Below, in pieces: positions 24,598 to 33,808 of a DNA stretch of 64,000 bases. Below the pieces are notes generated by a model. The model searched no databases, was not told the DNA's origin, and was given only the letters and a program-made list of their open reading frames with translations. Numbering within the stretch: the first letter of the stretch is position 1; each line of letters opens with the position of its first letter. The position numbers were made by a program, and so were the translations under genes. This stretch comes from Vicinamibacteria bacterium (GTDB lineage: Bacteria > Acidobacteriota > Vicinamibacteria > Vicinamibacterales > UBA8438), in contig JAJEEU010000091.1 of assembly GCA_022820825.1 (NCBI GenBank), positions 18,898 through 82,897 on the forward strand. The letters are read 5' to 3'.

Positions 24598-25710
24598 TCA
24601 GACGCGCATCGGCATGATGACGTAGGTGTAGTCGAACCCGCTGTCGCCGACCGGCCGCATGACCGCCTGGCTCATTTCGTCCTTGAACTCGAGGCGCACG
24701 CTGTCGGCCTCCGCAACGTTCAGGAAATCGAGGACGTACTGGGCGTTGAAGCAAACGTCGAGGGGATCCCCCGAGTACTCGACCGCAAGCGACTCGGTCG
24801 CCTCCCCCACTTCCGGGCTGCTCGACACGATGTCCATGGCGCCTTCCGTGAACTTGAACTTCACGGCGCGCGAGCGGTCGCTCGACAGCAGCGCCACCCT
24901 CCTGATCGCGTTCGTCAGCCGGTCTCGCTCGAACTCCACGACCTTGTCGTTCTGCTTCGGGATGACGCGGTCGTAGGCCGGAAACTGGGCGTCTATCACC
25001 CGCGAAACGAGCTGCCGCCCATCCACGTCGAAGAACAGGTGGTTCTCGCCGCACTCGTAGCGGATTTCCCCTTCTCCCTCCACCAGCAGCCGCGACAACT
25101 CCCACAGCGTTTTCTTCGGCAGGATGGCCCGCGCCTCGTCCGCGGTCTCGTCCTGCGCCTCCCGCTTGGCCGACACGAGCGCCAGGCGGTGGCCGTCGGT
25201 AGCCACCAGGCACATCTCGTCGGGCCGCAGTATGAACAGCGCGCCGTTCAGGAAGTACCGGGTGTCCTCACCGGTGATCGCGAACTGCGTCCGCGCAACC
25301 ATTTCGCGGACGGCATCCCCGGCCAGCATGACCGGCGGCGCGCCGCCGGACGCCGCCAGCGTCGGAAAATCCTCGCGCGGCAACGTCTGCATGCGCGAAT
25401 CGAAGCTCTCGGCCGCCACCTTCACCGAGCCCTTGGCTTCCTGCCGGATCAGGATTTCCGTTTCCGGCAGCGCCCGCACGACCTCGTACAGCTTCTTCGC
25501 CGGAACGGTGACGGCGCCGGCTGTCGTGACCGTCGCCGCGCAGCCGCTGCGCAGCGACACCTCGAGATCGGTCGCCAGCAGGCGCACCTGCTCCCCTTCA
25601 GCCTCCAGCAGCACGTTCGCAAGCACCGGGATGGTGTTCTTACGCTCGACGATCCCTTGAAAAAGCTGCAATTCGCGCAGCAAATCGGTCTTGCGAACCT
25701 TTAGTTCCAT
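24598..25710 (-). CDS. dnaN: DNA polymerase III subunit beta (sliding clamp)
   Basis: Ring-shaped clamp that tethers the replicative polymerase to DNA. It has 370 residues and the three-fold repeated clamp architecture; the start MELKVRKTDLLRELQLFQGIVERKNTIPVL is standard, as is the C-terminal MPMRV close to the family consensus ending. It lies between dnaA (upstream, 276-nt gap) and gyrB on the minus strand. A strong sigma-70-like promoter in the gap is placed to drive it independently of dnaA. Confidence 0.97.
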   Translation of the reverse strand: MELKVRKTDLLRELQLFQGIVERKNTIPVLANVLLEAEGEQVRLLATDLEVSLRSGCAATVTTAGAVTVPAKKLYEVVRALPETEILIRQEAKGSVKVAAESFDSRMQTLPREDFPTLAASGGAPPVMLAGDAVREMVARTQFAITGEDTRYFLNGALFILRPDEMCLVATDGHRLALVSAKREAQDETADEARAILPKKTLWELSRLLVEGEGEIRYECGENHLFFDVDGRQLVSRVIDAQFPAYDRVIPKQNDKVVEFERDRLTNAIRRVALLSSDRSRAVKFKFTEGAMDIVSSSPEVGEATESLAVEYSGDPLDVCFNAQYVLDFLNVAEADSVRLEFKDEMSQAVMRPVGDSGFDYTYVIMPMRV

Positions 25711-25986
25711 GTGCTGAGTGACCTCGGTTGCGGGAGTCGGGACCAGCGATCATGAAGCGATCATGATCTTTGGAAAGAACATGAAGAATTATAAACGAGA
25801 TATAGTCCCAAGACAAGTGTGGAAGATGTCCGCAAAGTATTGAAAACAGGAAATTTAGTCGCGTCCAGGCTGCGGATGCGCAAGCGCCGCGCGCAACGCG
25901 GCCTGCGGATGGCCGCGATTCCACCTCGGGCGTCGCGCCGCGCGCTGTGGGCCGTGTGGACGAGGGGGAGCCAACGCCGGTTTCCG
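25711..25986. other. dnaA-dnaN spacer, candidate oriC with AT-rich segment
   Basis: This 276-nt gap contains a clearly AT-rich stretch (about 25769-25860) in an otherwise very GC-rich window, as expected for a DNA-unwinding element. Near-matches to DnaA boxes occur at 25818-25826 (TGTGGAAGA) and 25955-25963 (TGTGGACGA). A 9-bp direct repeat CGATCATGA occurs at 25747 and 25758, spaced 11 bp, the second copy extended to the palindrome GATCATGATC. Gene orientation flips around this region. Origin function is inference. Confidence 0.5.
25788..25816 (-). promoter_or_regulatory. sigma-70-like promoter for dnaN
   Basis: On the minus strand TTGTCT (25816-25811) is followed after exactly 17 bp by a perfect TATAAT (25793-25788). 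The start of dnaN is 78 nt downstream of the -10, so a leader of about 70 nt would include the CGATCATGA direct repeats. Confidence 0.75.
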
Positions 25987-27066
25987 CTAGTCGAACGACT
26001 GCTTGAAGCTGTTGATCAGCGTGTGGAAAGTCCGGTCCCGCTTGCACCGCTCGTCGATCTTGCGGATGGAGTGGATGACCGTCGAGTGATGCTTGCCGCC
26101 GAAGCTGCGCCCGATCTCCGGCAGCGAGGTGCGGTGGACGAGCGACTTCGAGAGATACATGGCGATCTGCCGCGGCAGCGTCACCGCCTTCGAGTTGTTG
26201 CGCGACTTCAGGTCGGAAACCTTCAGGTTGTAGTGGCCGGCCACGAGCTTCTGGACCATCTCGATCGTCACGACGCGGTCGTTGTGGCCGATGATGTCGC
26301 GGAGCACCTCTTCGGCGAGCGGCAACGACATGGGCGATCCCGTGAGCGAGGCGTACGCGATCAGCCGAATCAGCGACCCTTCGAGCTCGCGGACGTTCGA
26401 CTTGATGCCGCCGGCTATGTAGAGCGCCACGTCGTCGGGCAGCGGAATGGCCTCGGCTTCCGCCTTCTTCTTCAGAATCGCCATCTTGGTTTCTAGGTCG
26501 GGCGGCTGGATGTCGGCAATCAGGCCCCACTCGAAACGGGATCGCAGCCGCTCCTCGAGCGACGGAATCTGGTGCGGCGGGCAGTCGCTGCTGATCACGA
26601 TCTGCTTCTGCGCGTCGTACAGCGAGTTGAACGTGTGGAAGAACTCGGTCTGGGTGCCTTCCTTGCCGGCCAGGAACTGGATGTCGTCGACGAGCAGGAC
26701 GTCGATGCTGCGGTAACGCGCGCGAAAGTCGAGAATGCGGTCGTAGCGCACCGAGTTGATCATCTCGTTCATGAACCGCTCGGAAGAGATGTACGTCAGC
26801 TTGATATCCGGAAGATGCTGCAGGAGATACTGGCCGATCGCGTGCATGAGGTGCGTCTTGCCCAGTCCCACGCCGCCGTAGAGAAACAGCGGGTTGTACG
26901 AGCGCGACGGCGCCTCGGCGACAGCCAGGGCGGCAGCGTGAGCAAACTGGTTGGACGAGCCGACGACGAAGGAATCGAAGGTATAGCGGGCGCTCAGGCC
27001 CGCCGGGGTGCGTGCGGCGGCTTCCCGGCTGGTCTCGCCAACCGGCCCTTCGGGTTCCGGGATCAT
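25987..27066 (-). CDS. dnaA: chromosomal replication initiator DnaA, apparently lacking domain I
   Basis: AAA+ initiator that melts oriC and loads helicase. It has 359 residues, about 90-110 fewer than usual. After roughly 25 unstructured residues it starts domain III ([21 protein letters not shown]), with Walker [10 protein letters not shown] (64-72), Walker [15 protein letters not shown], and sensor and arginine-finger regions. Domain IV ends with [20 protein letters not shown], the DnaA-box-binding signature. An in-frame stop at 27127-27129, only 20 codons upstream, with no alternative start between, excludes a longer N-terminus in this frame. Other frames upstream show no domain I-like sequence. 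Confidence 0.93.
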   Translation of the reverse strand: MIPEPEGPVGETSREAAARTPAGLSARYTFDSFVVGSSNQFAHAAALAVAEAPSRSYNPLFLYGGVGLGKTHLMHAIGQYLLQHLPDIKLTYISSERFMNEMINSVRYDRILDFRARYRSIDVLLVDDIQFLAGKEGTQTEFFHTFNSLYDAQKQIVISSDCPPHQIPSLEERLRSRFEWGLIADIQPPDLETKMAILKKKAEAEAIPLPDDVALYIAGGIKSNVRELEGSLIRLIAYASLTGSPMSLPLAEEVLRDIIGHNDRVVTIEMVQKLVAGHYNLKVSDLKSRNNSKAVTLPRQIAMYLSKSLVHRTSLPEIGRSFGGKHHSTVIHSIRKIDERCKRDRTFHTLINSFKQSFD

Positions 27067-27301
27067 GGCCGCGTCACCGATTGTGCGCTCCTGCTCTTTC
27101 TCCGCGGCATGCGCGGGCCATGGTAATCACGCGCAACACCTGTGACGACGGCCGTTCCGCGCGGCGGGCGGCGCTACCCCCTCACGAACCGCGAACGACA
27201 CCCAGGCCCGGGTGCCCTCGCGGCGAATCCGCTTGCCGGTGCCCGCTCAGGCCGCTCGAAACAGCGGATCCAGCCCCAAAACAAGGGCTGTTTCAACATT
27301 T

Positions 27302-27321
27302 TTTTCCACAGGTGTGGAAAA
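27302..27321. promoter_or_regulatory. inverted pair of DnaA boxes
   Basis: TTTTCCACA and its exact reverse complement TGTGGAAAA flank a 2-bp GG spacer, making a perfect 20-bp inverted arrangement. TTTTCCACA differs by one base from the consensus TTATCCACA. The site is upstream of dnaA, within a short AT-rich run, so it could serve origin function, DnaA autoregulation, or both. Confidence 0.75.
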
Positions 27322-27410
27322 CTGCAACAGGAAGATGCGCGCCTGCCTGGGCGGGAATGTAACATGTTCGTTTCGGGGGCGCAAACGAAAGCGGCCGGCC
27401 GCCGCCGCCG

Positions 27411-27440
27411 TTGACACTGTCTGCGGCCGTTTTCTATGAT
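27411..27440 (+). promoter_or_regulatory. sigma-70-like promoter for rpmH
   Basis: A perfect TTGACA (27411-27416) is followed after 18 bp by TATGAT (27435-27440), 35 nt before the rpmH start codon. It would drive rpmH, rnpA, yidD, yidC and probably genes beyond them. Confidence 0.82.
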
Positions 27441-27475
27441 AGGCGGCTCACAAGTGGTGGGAGACACCGACAGGG

Positions 27476-27613
27476 ATGAAGCGTACATACCAGCCGAACC
27501 GCCGCCGCCGCGCGCGCACGCACGGATTCCGCAAGCGGATGAGCACCAAGAACGGCCGTCTCATCCTGAAGCATCGGCGCGCCAAGGGTCGTAAGCGGCT
27601 GACAGTCTCTTGA
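27476..27613 (+). CDS. rpmH: 50S ribosomal protein L34
   Basis: A 45-residue, strongly basic ribosomal protein beginning [19 protein letters not shown] and continuing KRMSTKNGR, with the C-terminal part [12 protein letters not shown]. This matches L34 along its whole length. It is preceded by a strong promoter. Its TGA overlaps the TTG start of rnpA, as is usual for this pair. Confidence 0.97.
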   Translation: MKRTYQPNRRRRARTHGFRKRMSTKNGRLILKHRRAKGRKRLTVS

Positions 27614-27954
27614 TCCATGCGCTGACCCGTCGCGAGCGCCTGCAGCGCCGGCCGGAGTTCCTAGCCGTGCAGCGGCAGGGGTTCCGCACGCGGGGGCGGT
27701 ACCTGACACTGTTCGTCCTGCCGAACCGCCGGGACGTGAGCCGTCTGGGAGTCATCGCAACACGCCGGATGGGCGGAGCGGTTCGCCGCAACCGCCACAA
27801 GCGTCTGGCGCGGGAGCTGTTCCGTCTCAACAAGGGGCCTGGCGGGTTCGACATCGTCGTGCTGCCGCACCGCAGATTCAGCGATGCGCCGTTCCTCACT
27901 CTGCAGGCGGACTATCGGTCCACGCTCCGCCGTGGACAGCGTTCCCATGGCTGA
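27610..27954 (+). CDS. rnpA: ribonuclease P protein component
   Basis: Protein subunit of RNase P, which trims tRNA 5' ends. It has 114 residues from a TTG start that overlaps the rpmH stop. It shows the family pattern [22 protein letters not shown] near the N-terminus and the basic RNR-type motif in [14 protein letters not shown]. The neighbours rpmH, yidD and yidC are the standard ones. TTG is the only upstream start that keeps the conserved N-terminus. Confidence 0.95.
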   Translation: MIHALTRRERLQRRPEFLAVQRQGFRTRGRYLTLFVLPNRRDVSRLGVIATRRMGGAVRRNRHKRLARELFRLNKGPGGFDIVVLPHRRFSDAPFLTLQADYRSTLRRGQRSHG

Positions 27955-28240
27955 CGTGCGCCGCGTCGCGGCTTGGCTCGGAGGGCTGCCGGCGGCCGCG
28001 GCGCTGGGGCTCATCGCGGCGTACAAAACCCTCTTTTCACCTCTGTTTACGGGATCGTGCCGCTTCGTGCCGTCGTGCTCGACGTATGCACGGGACGCGG
28101 TGCTGCTGCATGGTGCGCTGAAGGGCGGCTGGCTGGCGCTGCGGCGCCTGGCGCGCTGCCATCCGCTCTGCTCCGGAGGCCTCGACCAGGTGCCGCTCCC
28201 GGCGCGCACTTCCGTTCCGGGTCCGCGCAAGTCGGGCTGA
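27947..28240 (+). CDS. yidD: membrane protein insertion efficiency factor YidD
   Basis: 97 residues from ATG at 27947, which overlaps the end of rnpA by 8 nt. The YidD core is clear: YKTLFSPLFTGSCRFVPSCSTYARDAV with its conserved cysteines, then RRLARCHPLCSGGLDQVP. An N-terminal hydrophobic stretch suits membrane association. It helps YidC-dependent membrane protein insertion in E. coli. It sits immediately upstream of yidC. Confidence 0.95.
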   Translation: MADVRRVAAWLGGLPAAAALGLIAAYKTLFSPLFTGSCRFVPSCSTYARDAVLLHGALKGGWLALRRLARCHPLCSGGLDQVPLPARTSVPGPRKSG

Positions 28241-28261
28241 GCGCACACCCACGACGGGACC

Positions 28262-30073
28262 ATGGAGAGAAGGGTTCTACTCGCCGTCTTTCTGTCGTTC
28301 CTGGTGCTGTACATGTACCAGGCGCTCTTCGTGCCGCCGCCGCCGGATGCGCCGCGCGGTGCGGCGGACGGTGCGCCGCCGCCTGCCGCGGAGCCGGCTC
28401 CGTCCGCGCCGGACGCTCCTTCGCAAGCACTGCAACCCGTGCCGCTGGCTGCCGATGAGGAGCAGGACGCGCCGGACGCGGCAGCCGATCCGGCGGCGCC
28501 CGAGCCGGTCATCGGCGACACCGCGGCACGCGAGATCGTGGTGGAGACGGACCATGTCCGCGCCGTGTTCACGAACCGGGGCGCGCAACTGATCAGTTGG
28601 CAGCTCAAGGACTATCTCGACGACGGCGACACCGGTGCGCCGGTCGAGCTGGTGCCGCGGGATCTGCCGGCCGGTTCGCCCGCCCCGTTCGCGGTGGTGC
28701 TCGGCGACGAACGGTTGACGCGCGTTGCGAATGCGGCGCTGTACCGCGCGAGTGCGCAGCGCCTGAGCCCGGTGGAACGCCCGGAAACGCTGACTTTCGA
28801 GTACGAGGACGCGTCCGGACTGCGGGTCCGCAAGACCTTCACGTTCGATCCCGCGGTCGGCCCGTACCAGTTCACCGCGAATGTCGAGGCGTCGGACGGG
28901 GGCCGCCCGCTCAACGCGGTCTTGCGCTGGGGCCCGGCGCTGGGCGGGGTCGAGCGTTCGACTTCCGGCTTCGCGTTTCGCCAGGGGCCGCGCGGCGTCC
29001 TGGAAGGCCGGGTGCTGGAGAACGGCGTCGTGGGCGAGCTTGACGTCTGGCGGCCGGACGCCGGCGACGTGTCGGAGCAGCCGACATACCAGGGTCAGAT
29101 GACCTTCGTCGGGGTGGACAACCACTACTTCCTGGCAGCGGCGCTGCCCGGGGGCCAGGAGGCAACCGTGCAGTACCGCGCGGTGCCGCTTCCCCCGCAA
29201 CCCCCGGACGAGGACCCGCGCGAGCTGATGGCGTTCGACCTGGCGCTGCCCGGCGGGATCGGCGATCTGCCGTTCTACATCGGGCCCAAGGACTTCGACA
29301 TCCTGGAGGCCGCCGATGCCGCGTTGCCGCAGTCGATCGAGTTCGGATTCCTCTCATGGCTGGTGGTGCCGCTGCACCGCTCGCTGAGCTGGGTGCACGC
29401 GGGTGTCGGCAACTGGGGGCTCGCCATCATCATCCTGACGGTGCTGATCAACATCGTGATCTTCCCGCTGCGGCACAAGCAGGTCATCTCCGCGCGGAAG
29501 ATGCAGGAGATTCAGCCGGAGATGAAGGCAATTCAGGAGCGCTACAAGCACCTGAAGGCGACCGATCCGCAGAAGCAGAAGATGAACCAGGAGGTCATGG
29601 CGCTGTACCGCGAGCGCGGCGTCAACCCCGTCAGCGGGTGCCTGCCGCTGCTGGCCACCATGCCGATCCTGTTCGCCTTCTTCCGCTTGCTGTCGATGGC
29701 GATCGAGATGCGCGGCGCGCCGTTCATGCTCTGGATCACGGACCTGTCCGTGCACGACCCGCTCTACGTCACGCCGATCATCATGGGCGGCTCGATGGTG
29801 CTGCAGACCTGGCTGACGCCGGCGCAGGTCGATCCGATGCAGCAGAAGATGATGATGGCCATGCCCGTTGTCTTCACCTTCATGTTTCTCTGGGCGCCGA
29901 GCGGCCTGGTGATCTACTGGCTCACCAGCAACGTGCTGGGGATCGGCCAGCAGGTGATAACCAACCGGGTGATCGGACCGCCGAAGGTGCGCACCGTGCG
30001 GCCGCCGGCGGAGCGGCGGGTGAAGAAAGCGGCGCGCGGCGGCGCGGCCGGGAGGAGCACGACCGGTGGATGA
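28262..30073 (+). CDS. yidC: membrane protein insertase YidC
   Basis: Inserts proteins into the inner membrane with or without Sec. It has 603 residues. TM1 is at the N-terminus (VLLAVFLSFLVLYMYQALFV), followed by a Pro/Ala-rich linker and a large periplasmic beta domain (about residues 85-350), as in Gram-negative YidC. The conserved insertase core begins near NWGLAIIILTVLINIVIFPL, with ARKMQEIQPEMKAIQERYK and the late TM segment PSGLVIYWLTSNVLGIGQQ. The basic C-terminal tail may contact the ribosome. Confidence 0.97.
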   Translation: MERRVLLAVFLSFLVLYMYQALFVPPPPDAPRGAADGAPPPAAEPAPSAPDAPSQALQPVPLAADEEQDAPDAAADPAAPEPVIGDTAAREIVVETDHVRAVFTNRGAQLISWQLKDYLDDGDTGAPVELVPRDLPAGSPAPFAVVLGDERLTRVANAALYRASAQRLSPVERPETLTFEYEDASGLRVRKTFTFDPAVGPYQFTANVEASDGGRPLNAVLRWGPALGGVERSTSGFAFRQGPRGVLEGRVLENGVVGELDVWRPDAGDVSEQPTYQGQMTFVGVDNHYFLAAALPGGQEATVQYRAVPLPPQPPDEDPRELMAFDLALPGGIGDLPFYIGPKDFDILEAADAALPQSIEFGFLSWLVVPLHRSLSWVHAGVGNWGLAIIILTVLINIVIFPLRHKQVISARKMQEIQPEMKAIQERYKHLKATDPQKQKMNQEVMALYRERGVNPVSGCLPLLATMPILFAFFRLLSMAIEMRGAPFMLWITDLSVHDPLYVTPIIMGGSMVLQTWLTPAQVDPMQQKMMMAMPVVFTFMFLWAPSGLVIYWLTSNVLGIGQQVITNRVIGPPKVRTVRPPAERRVKKAARGGAAGRSTTGG

Positions 30074-30527
30074 TGAGCTGAACGGACAACTCGAGCAGTT
30101 CGTGCAGGCGGTGACGGACGCGATGGGGCTGGACCTGGATGTCTCGGTCGAGCCGATCGAAGACGGCACGCGCATCGTGATCGCCGGGGACGGCTGCGAT
30201 GTCTTCGTCCGCCGCCGCGCCGCGGCGCTCGACGCGCTGCAGCATCTCGTGAATGCGGCCTTCCGGCGGCAGCACCCGCGCCGCCACATCGTCGTGGACT
30301 GCCTCGACTACCGCAAGGGCAAGGACGCGGAGCTGCAGGAAACCGCCGTGCTGCTCGCCGGGCGCGCGCGGGAGACGGGCGAGCCCCAGGAGATCGGCCC
30401 CCTCAACCCGTACGCCCGGCGCATCGTGCACCTGGCCGTCGCCGCGGAGCCCGACGTGTCGTCGGAAAGCAGCGGCGACGCGTTCATGAAGACCGTCGTG
30501 ATCACGGCGAATGCGCCGGGCCACTGA
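30066..30527 (+). CDS. Jag/KhpB-like protein (KH-R3H) with degenerate KH motif
   Basis: 153 residues from a GTG start that overlaps the yidC stop. It has the KH-like region (residues about 20-75) followed by an R3H domain with LNPYARRIVHLAV, in which Arg118 and His122 make the R-x3-H signature. The usual N-terminal Jag_N domain is absent. The KH GxxG loop, normally like IGRRGETLDALQ, reads FVRRRAAALDALQ here, so both glycines are lost (residues 48-51). Its place after yidC is the standard location for SpoIIIJ-associated protein. Single-stranded RNA binding is expected for the family but may be altered. Confidence 0.85.
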   Translation: MDDELNGQLEQFVQAVTDAMGLDLDVSVEPIEDGTRIVIAGDGCDVFVRRRAAALDALQHLVNAAFRRQHPRRHIVVDCLDYRKGKDAELQETAVLLAGRARETGEPQEIGPLNPYARRIVHLAVAAEPDVSSESSGDAFMKTVVITANAPGH

Positions 30528-30547
30528 CGTGAGCAGTCCTCCAGGGC

Positions 30548-31912
30548 ATGTACTCACCCGACGACACGATCGTCGCGGTGGCCACGCCCCCCGGCCGGGG
30601 CGGCATCGGGGTGGTGCGCGTCAGCGGTCCTGCGGCCGCCGCCGCTGCCGGCGCGATCCTGCGCGCCGGGCATGACCTGCAGCCGCGGCGCGCCACGCTC
30701 ACGTCGGTAGTCGGCGCCCCGGACCTGGAGCGTGCGCTGGACCAGGTGGTCGCCACCTACTTTCCCGCTCCCGCGTCGTATACCGGCGAGGACGTAGTCG
30801 AGATCAGCGGCCACGGCAGCCCGGTGCTGCTGCGGCAGATCGTAGAAGCCGTCGTCCGCGCCGGCGCACGCCTGGCGGAGCCGGGCGAGTTCACCCTGCG
30901 GGCGTTCCTCAACGGCCGGATGGACCTCGTGCAGGCCGAGGCGGTGGCCGATCTGATCGAGGCCGTCACTCCGCTCCAGGCGCGCGTCGCCTTCGACCAG
31001 TTGGAGGGCACCGTCACCGCGGCGATCGGTGCGATCGACGCCGCGCTGTTCGACCTCAGCGCGCGGCTGGAGGCCTCCATCGATTTTCCGGAAGAGGGCT
31101 ACCACTTCGCGGAGCCCGCCGCGGTCGCCGCGGAGACGCGGTCGCTGCAGCAGCGGGCGCAGGCGCTGCTGGCCGGGGCCCGCGCGGGCCGGCTGGTGCG
31201 TGAAGGGCGCCAAGTCGTCATCCTCGGCAAGCCGAACGTAGGCAAGTCCACCCTTTTCAACCGGTTGCTGGGTGCGCCGCGCGCGATCGTCACCGACGTG
31301 CCCGGCACGACCCGCGACCTGCTGACAGAAACTGCCGAGGTCGAAGGCCTGCCGTTGACGCTGGTCGACACCGCCGGCATCCGGCGGACGGCCGACGCCG
31401 TCGAGTCGGAAGGCGTTGCCCGCGCGCGAGGCGCGCTCCAGGTGGCCGCCGCCGTGCTGCTCGTGCTCGACCGCTCCCGGCCGCTGGACGACGAAGACCT
31501 GGCATTGCTGCACGAGACGGCCGCCGCCGACCGGGTCATCGTCGTCAACAAGGCGGATCGGCCGCCGGTCTGGGACGCCGCGGATCTCCAGGACGCCGGA
31601 CCGCGCGTGACCGTGTCGCTGCGCGACGAAGCCGACCCGGCGGGCGTGCGCCGGGCGCTGGCGGAGCTGCTGTGGGCCGGCGAGCCGTTGCGCGATACGC
31701 CGACGCTCTCGAACCTGCGCCATATCGTTCTCGTGGAGCGCGCGGCGGCGGCGCTGGCGCGCGCGGCGGATGCCGCGGATGCGGCAGCGCCGGAGGAGCT
31801 GCTTCTGGCGGACCTGCAGGACGCGCGCGCGGCGCTGGAGGAGGTCACCGGCAAGCGCACCGCGGACGACGTGCTGCAGCGCATATTCACCCGCTTCTGC
31901 ATCGGAAAATAG
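30548..31912 (+). CDS. mnmE: tRNA uridine-5-carboxymethylaminomethyl modification GTPase
   Basis: Works with MnmG to modify the wobble uridine of certain tRNAs. It has 454 residues. The N-terminal domain begins DDTIVAVATPPGRGGIGVVR. The embedded G domain has the P-loop GKPNVGKS (residues 227-234), then DVPGTTRD, DTAGIRRT and NKAD. The C-terminus FCIGK carries the conserved catalytic Cys motif. mnmG starts 4 nt after its stop, forming the expected mnmE-mnmG-rsmG cluster. Confidence 0.97.
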   Translation: MYSPDDTIVAVATPPGRGGIGVVRVSGPAAAAAAGAILRAGHDLQPRRATLTSVVGAPDLERALDQVVATYFPAPASYTGEDVVEISGHGSPVLLRQIVEAVVRAGARLAEPGEFTLRAFLNGRMDLVQAEAVADLIEAVTPLQARVAFDQLEGTVTAAIGAIDAALFDLSARLEASIDFPEEGYHFAEPAAVAAETRSLQQRAQALLAGARAGRLVREGRQVVILGKPNVGKSTLFNRLLGAPRAIVTDVPGTTRDLLTETAEVEGLPLTLVDTAGIRRTADAVESEGVARARGALQVAAAVLLVLDRSRPLDDEDLALLHETAAADRVIVVNKADRPPVWDAADLQDAGPRVTVSLRDEADPAGVRRALAELLWAGEPLRDTPTLSNLRHIVLVERAAAALARAADAADAAAPEELLLADLQDARAALEEVTGKRTADDVLQRIFTRFCIGK

Positions 31913-31915
31913 GGC

Positions 31916-33808
31916 ATGGACCAGTACGACGTCATCGTCGTCGGGGCCGGGCATGCCGGTTGTGAGGCGGCGTACGCCGCGGCGCGGATCGGCGCGCGCG
32001 TCGGCCTCTGCACGCTGTCCGACGCCACGGTGGCGCACATGCCGTGCAACCCTGCGGTCGGCGGCACCGCCAAGGGACACCTGGTGCGCGAGATCGATGC
32101 GCTCGGCGGCCTGATGGGCCTGGCCATCGATGCCGTCGGCATCCAGTTCAAGCTGCTCAACCTCAGCCGCGGGCCGGCGGTGTGGTCGCCGCGCGCACAG
32201 GCGGACAAGAAGCTGTACGGCGCGTGGATGAAGCAGGCGCTGGACCGCGAGCCGGGGCTCGACTGGATCATCGGGCGGGCGGGACGCATCCTGGTGGAGC
32301 GCGGCCGCGTCGCCGGCGTCGCCCTCGAAGAAGGCGGGCGTATAGGCTGCCGGGCGGTCGTGGTCACGACCGGCACGTTCCTCAACGGCTTGATCCATGT
32401 CGGCCCCGAAACGCGCGCGGCCGGCCGTGCGGGGGAGCCGGCTTCCCACGCGCTGGCGGAGTCGCTCAAGTCGCTCGGGTTCCGGTGGGGCAGGCTCAAG
32501 ACCGGCACCCCGCCGCGGCTCGACCGCCGCAGCATCGACTTCAGCCGCTTCGAGCCGGCGCCGGGCGACGAGCCGCCGGTGCCGTTCTCGTTCATGACGG
32601 AGGCGATCGACCGCCCGCAGGTGCTGTGCCACCTGCTGTACACGACCGGTCGGGTGGCGGACATCGTGCGGCGCCACATCGGCCGGTCACCGCTCTACAA
32701 CGGCCAGATCTCCGGTATCGGACCGCGCTACTGCCCATCGCTCGAGGACAAGATCATGCGCTTCCCGGACCGGGAGCGGCATCAGATATTCCTGGAGCCG
32801 GAAGGGCTCGACGTCGACGAGACCTACGTGAACGGCTACTCCATGAGCCTGCCGCGCGACGTGCAGGCGGAGCTCGTCCGCGCCCTGCCGGGCCTCGAGG
32901 ACGCCGTCATGCTGCGGCCCGGCTATGCCGTCGAGTACGACTTCGTGCAACCGACCGAGCTCTACCCCACCTTCGAGACCAAGCGCATCGGCGGCCTGTT
33001 CCTCGCGGGGCAGGTGAACGGCACCTCCGGCTACGAGGAGGCTGCGGCGCAGGGGCTGCTCGCCGGCATCAACGCGGTCCGGCGCACGCGCGGGCGCGAG
33101 CCGCTGGTGATTGGCCGCGACGAGGCGTATACCGGGGTGCTCGCCGACGACCTGACCACGCGCGGTTGCCTGGAGCCGTACCGCATGTTCACGTCGCGCG
33201 CCGAGCACCGGCTGCTGCTGCGCATCGACAACGCCGATCTGCGGCTGACGCCGCGGGGCCGGGAGGTCGGCCTGGTGTCTGACGCACGCTGGGCCCGGTT
33301 CGAGCGGCGGCGGGAGCGCTACGAGCGGAACCGCGCCCGGGTGCGGCGGACGACGGTGGCGCTGGACGGCGGCAAGCGGCTGCGCGCCGCCCAGGCGCTG
33401 CGGCGGCCCGAGGTCCGGTTGGAGCGGTTGGCCGCCCAGGGCGGCCTGGCGCTCGAGATCGCCCCGGGCGAGCGGCATATCGACCTGGCGAGCGTGGAGA
33501 CGGAGTTCAAGTATGCCGGCTACCTGGACCGGCAGCAGGCGGCCATCGCCCGCGCGCGCCGGCAGGAAGGCCTGCGCATCCCCGGCGACTTCCGCTACGC
33601 CGGCGTGCCGGGGCTGTCGCGCGAGATGGTCGAGCGGCTCAGCGCCACGCGGCCGGCCACGCTCGGTCAGGCGGCGCGGGTGCCGGGGGTGACGCCGGCG
33701 GCCGTCGCGGTGATCGGCGCCCACGTCGGTCGCGGCGCGGGTTCAGGCCCGCATGCCGCGGCGCCGGCGCCGACCCCCGGGGAGAACCGGCAGCCGACCA
33801 GCACGTGA
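31916..33808 (+). CDS. mnmG: tRNA uridine-5-carboxymethylaminomethyl modification enzyme
   Basis: FAD-dependent partner of MnmE. It has 630 residues. The N-terminal dinucleotide-binding motif [14 protein letters not shown], the block [24 protein letters not shown] and later [17 protein letters not shown] are typical GidA/MnmG signatures. The C-terminal helical domain includes [14 protein letters not shown]. The last 20 residues are Ala/Pro-rich and look variable. Its TGA overlaps the GTG start of rsmG. Confidence 0.97.
   Translation: MDQYDVIVVGAGHAGCEAAYAAARIGARVGLCTLSDATVAHMPCNPAVGGTAKGHLVREIDALGGLMGLAIDAVGIQFKLLNLSRGPAVWSPRAQADKKLYGAWMKQALDREPGLDWIIGRAGRILVERGRVAGVALEEGGRIGCRAVVVTTGTFLNGLIHVGPETRAAGRAGEPASHALAESLKSLGFRWGRLKTGTPPRLDRRSIDFSRFEPAPGDEPPVPFSFMTEAIDRPQVLCHLLYTTGRVADIVRRHIGRSPLYNGQISGIGPRYCPSLEDKIMRFPDRERHQIFLEPEGLDVDETYVNGYSMSLPRDVQAELVRALPGLEDAVMLRPGYAVEYDFVQPTELYPTFETKRIGGLFLAGQVNGTSGYEEAAAQGLLAGINAVRRTRGREPLVIGRDEAYTGVLADDLTTRGCLEPYRMFTSRAEHRLLLRIDNADLRLTPRGREVGLVSDARWARFERRRERYERNRARVRRTTVALDGGKRLRAAQALRRPEVRLERLAAQGGLALEIAPGERHIDLASVETEFKYAGYLDRQQAAIARARRQEGLRIPGDFRYAGVPGLSREMVERLSATRPATLGQAARVPGVTPAAVAVIGAHVGRGAGSGPHAAAPAPTPGENRQPTST

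Larger units (their letters stand above)
27067..27475. other. dnaA-rpmH divergent intergenic region (409 nt)
   Basis: No gene is seen here. It holds an inverted pair of DnaA boxes (27302-27321), a palindrome AACATGTT (27361-27368), an inverted repeat TTCGTTT/AAACGAA (27367-27373 with 27383-27389) and the rpmH promoter. The part next to dnaA (27067-27300) shows no structure I can name. This is the other candidate location for oriC or for DnaA autoregulation. Confidence 0.6.
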
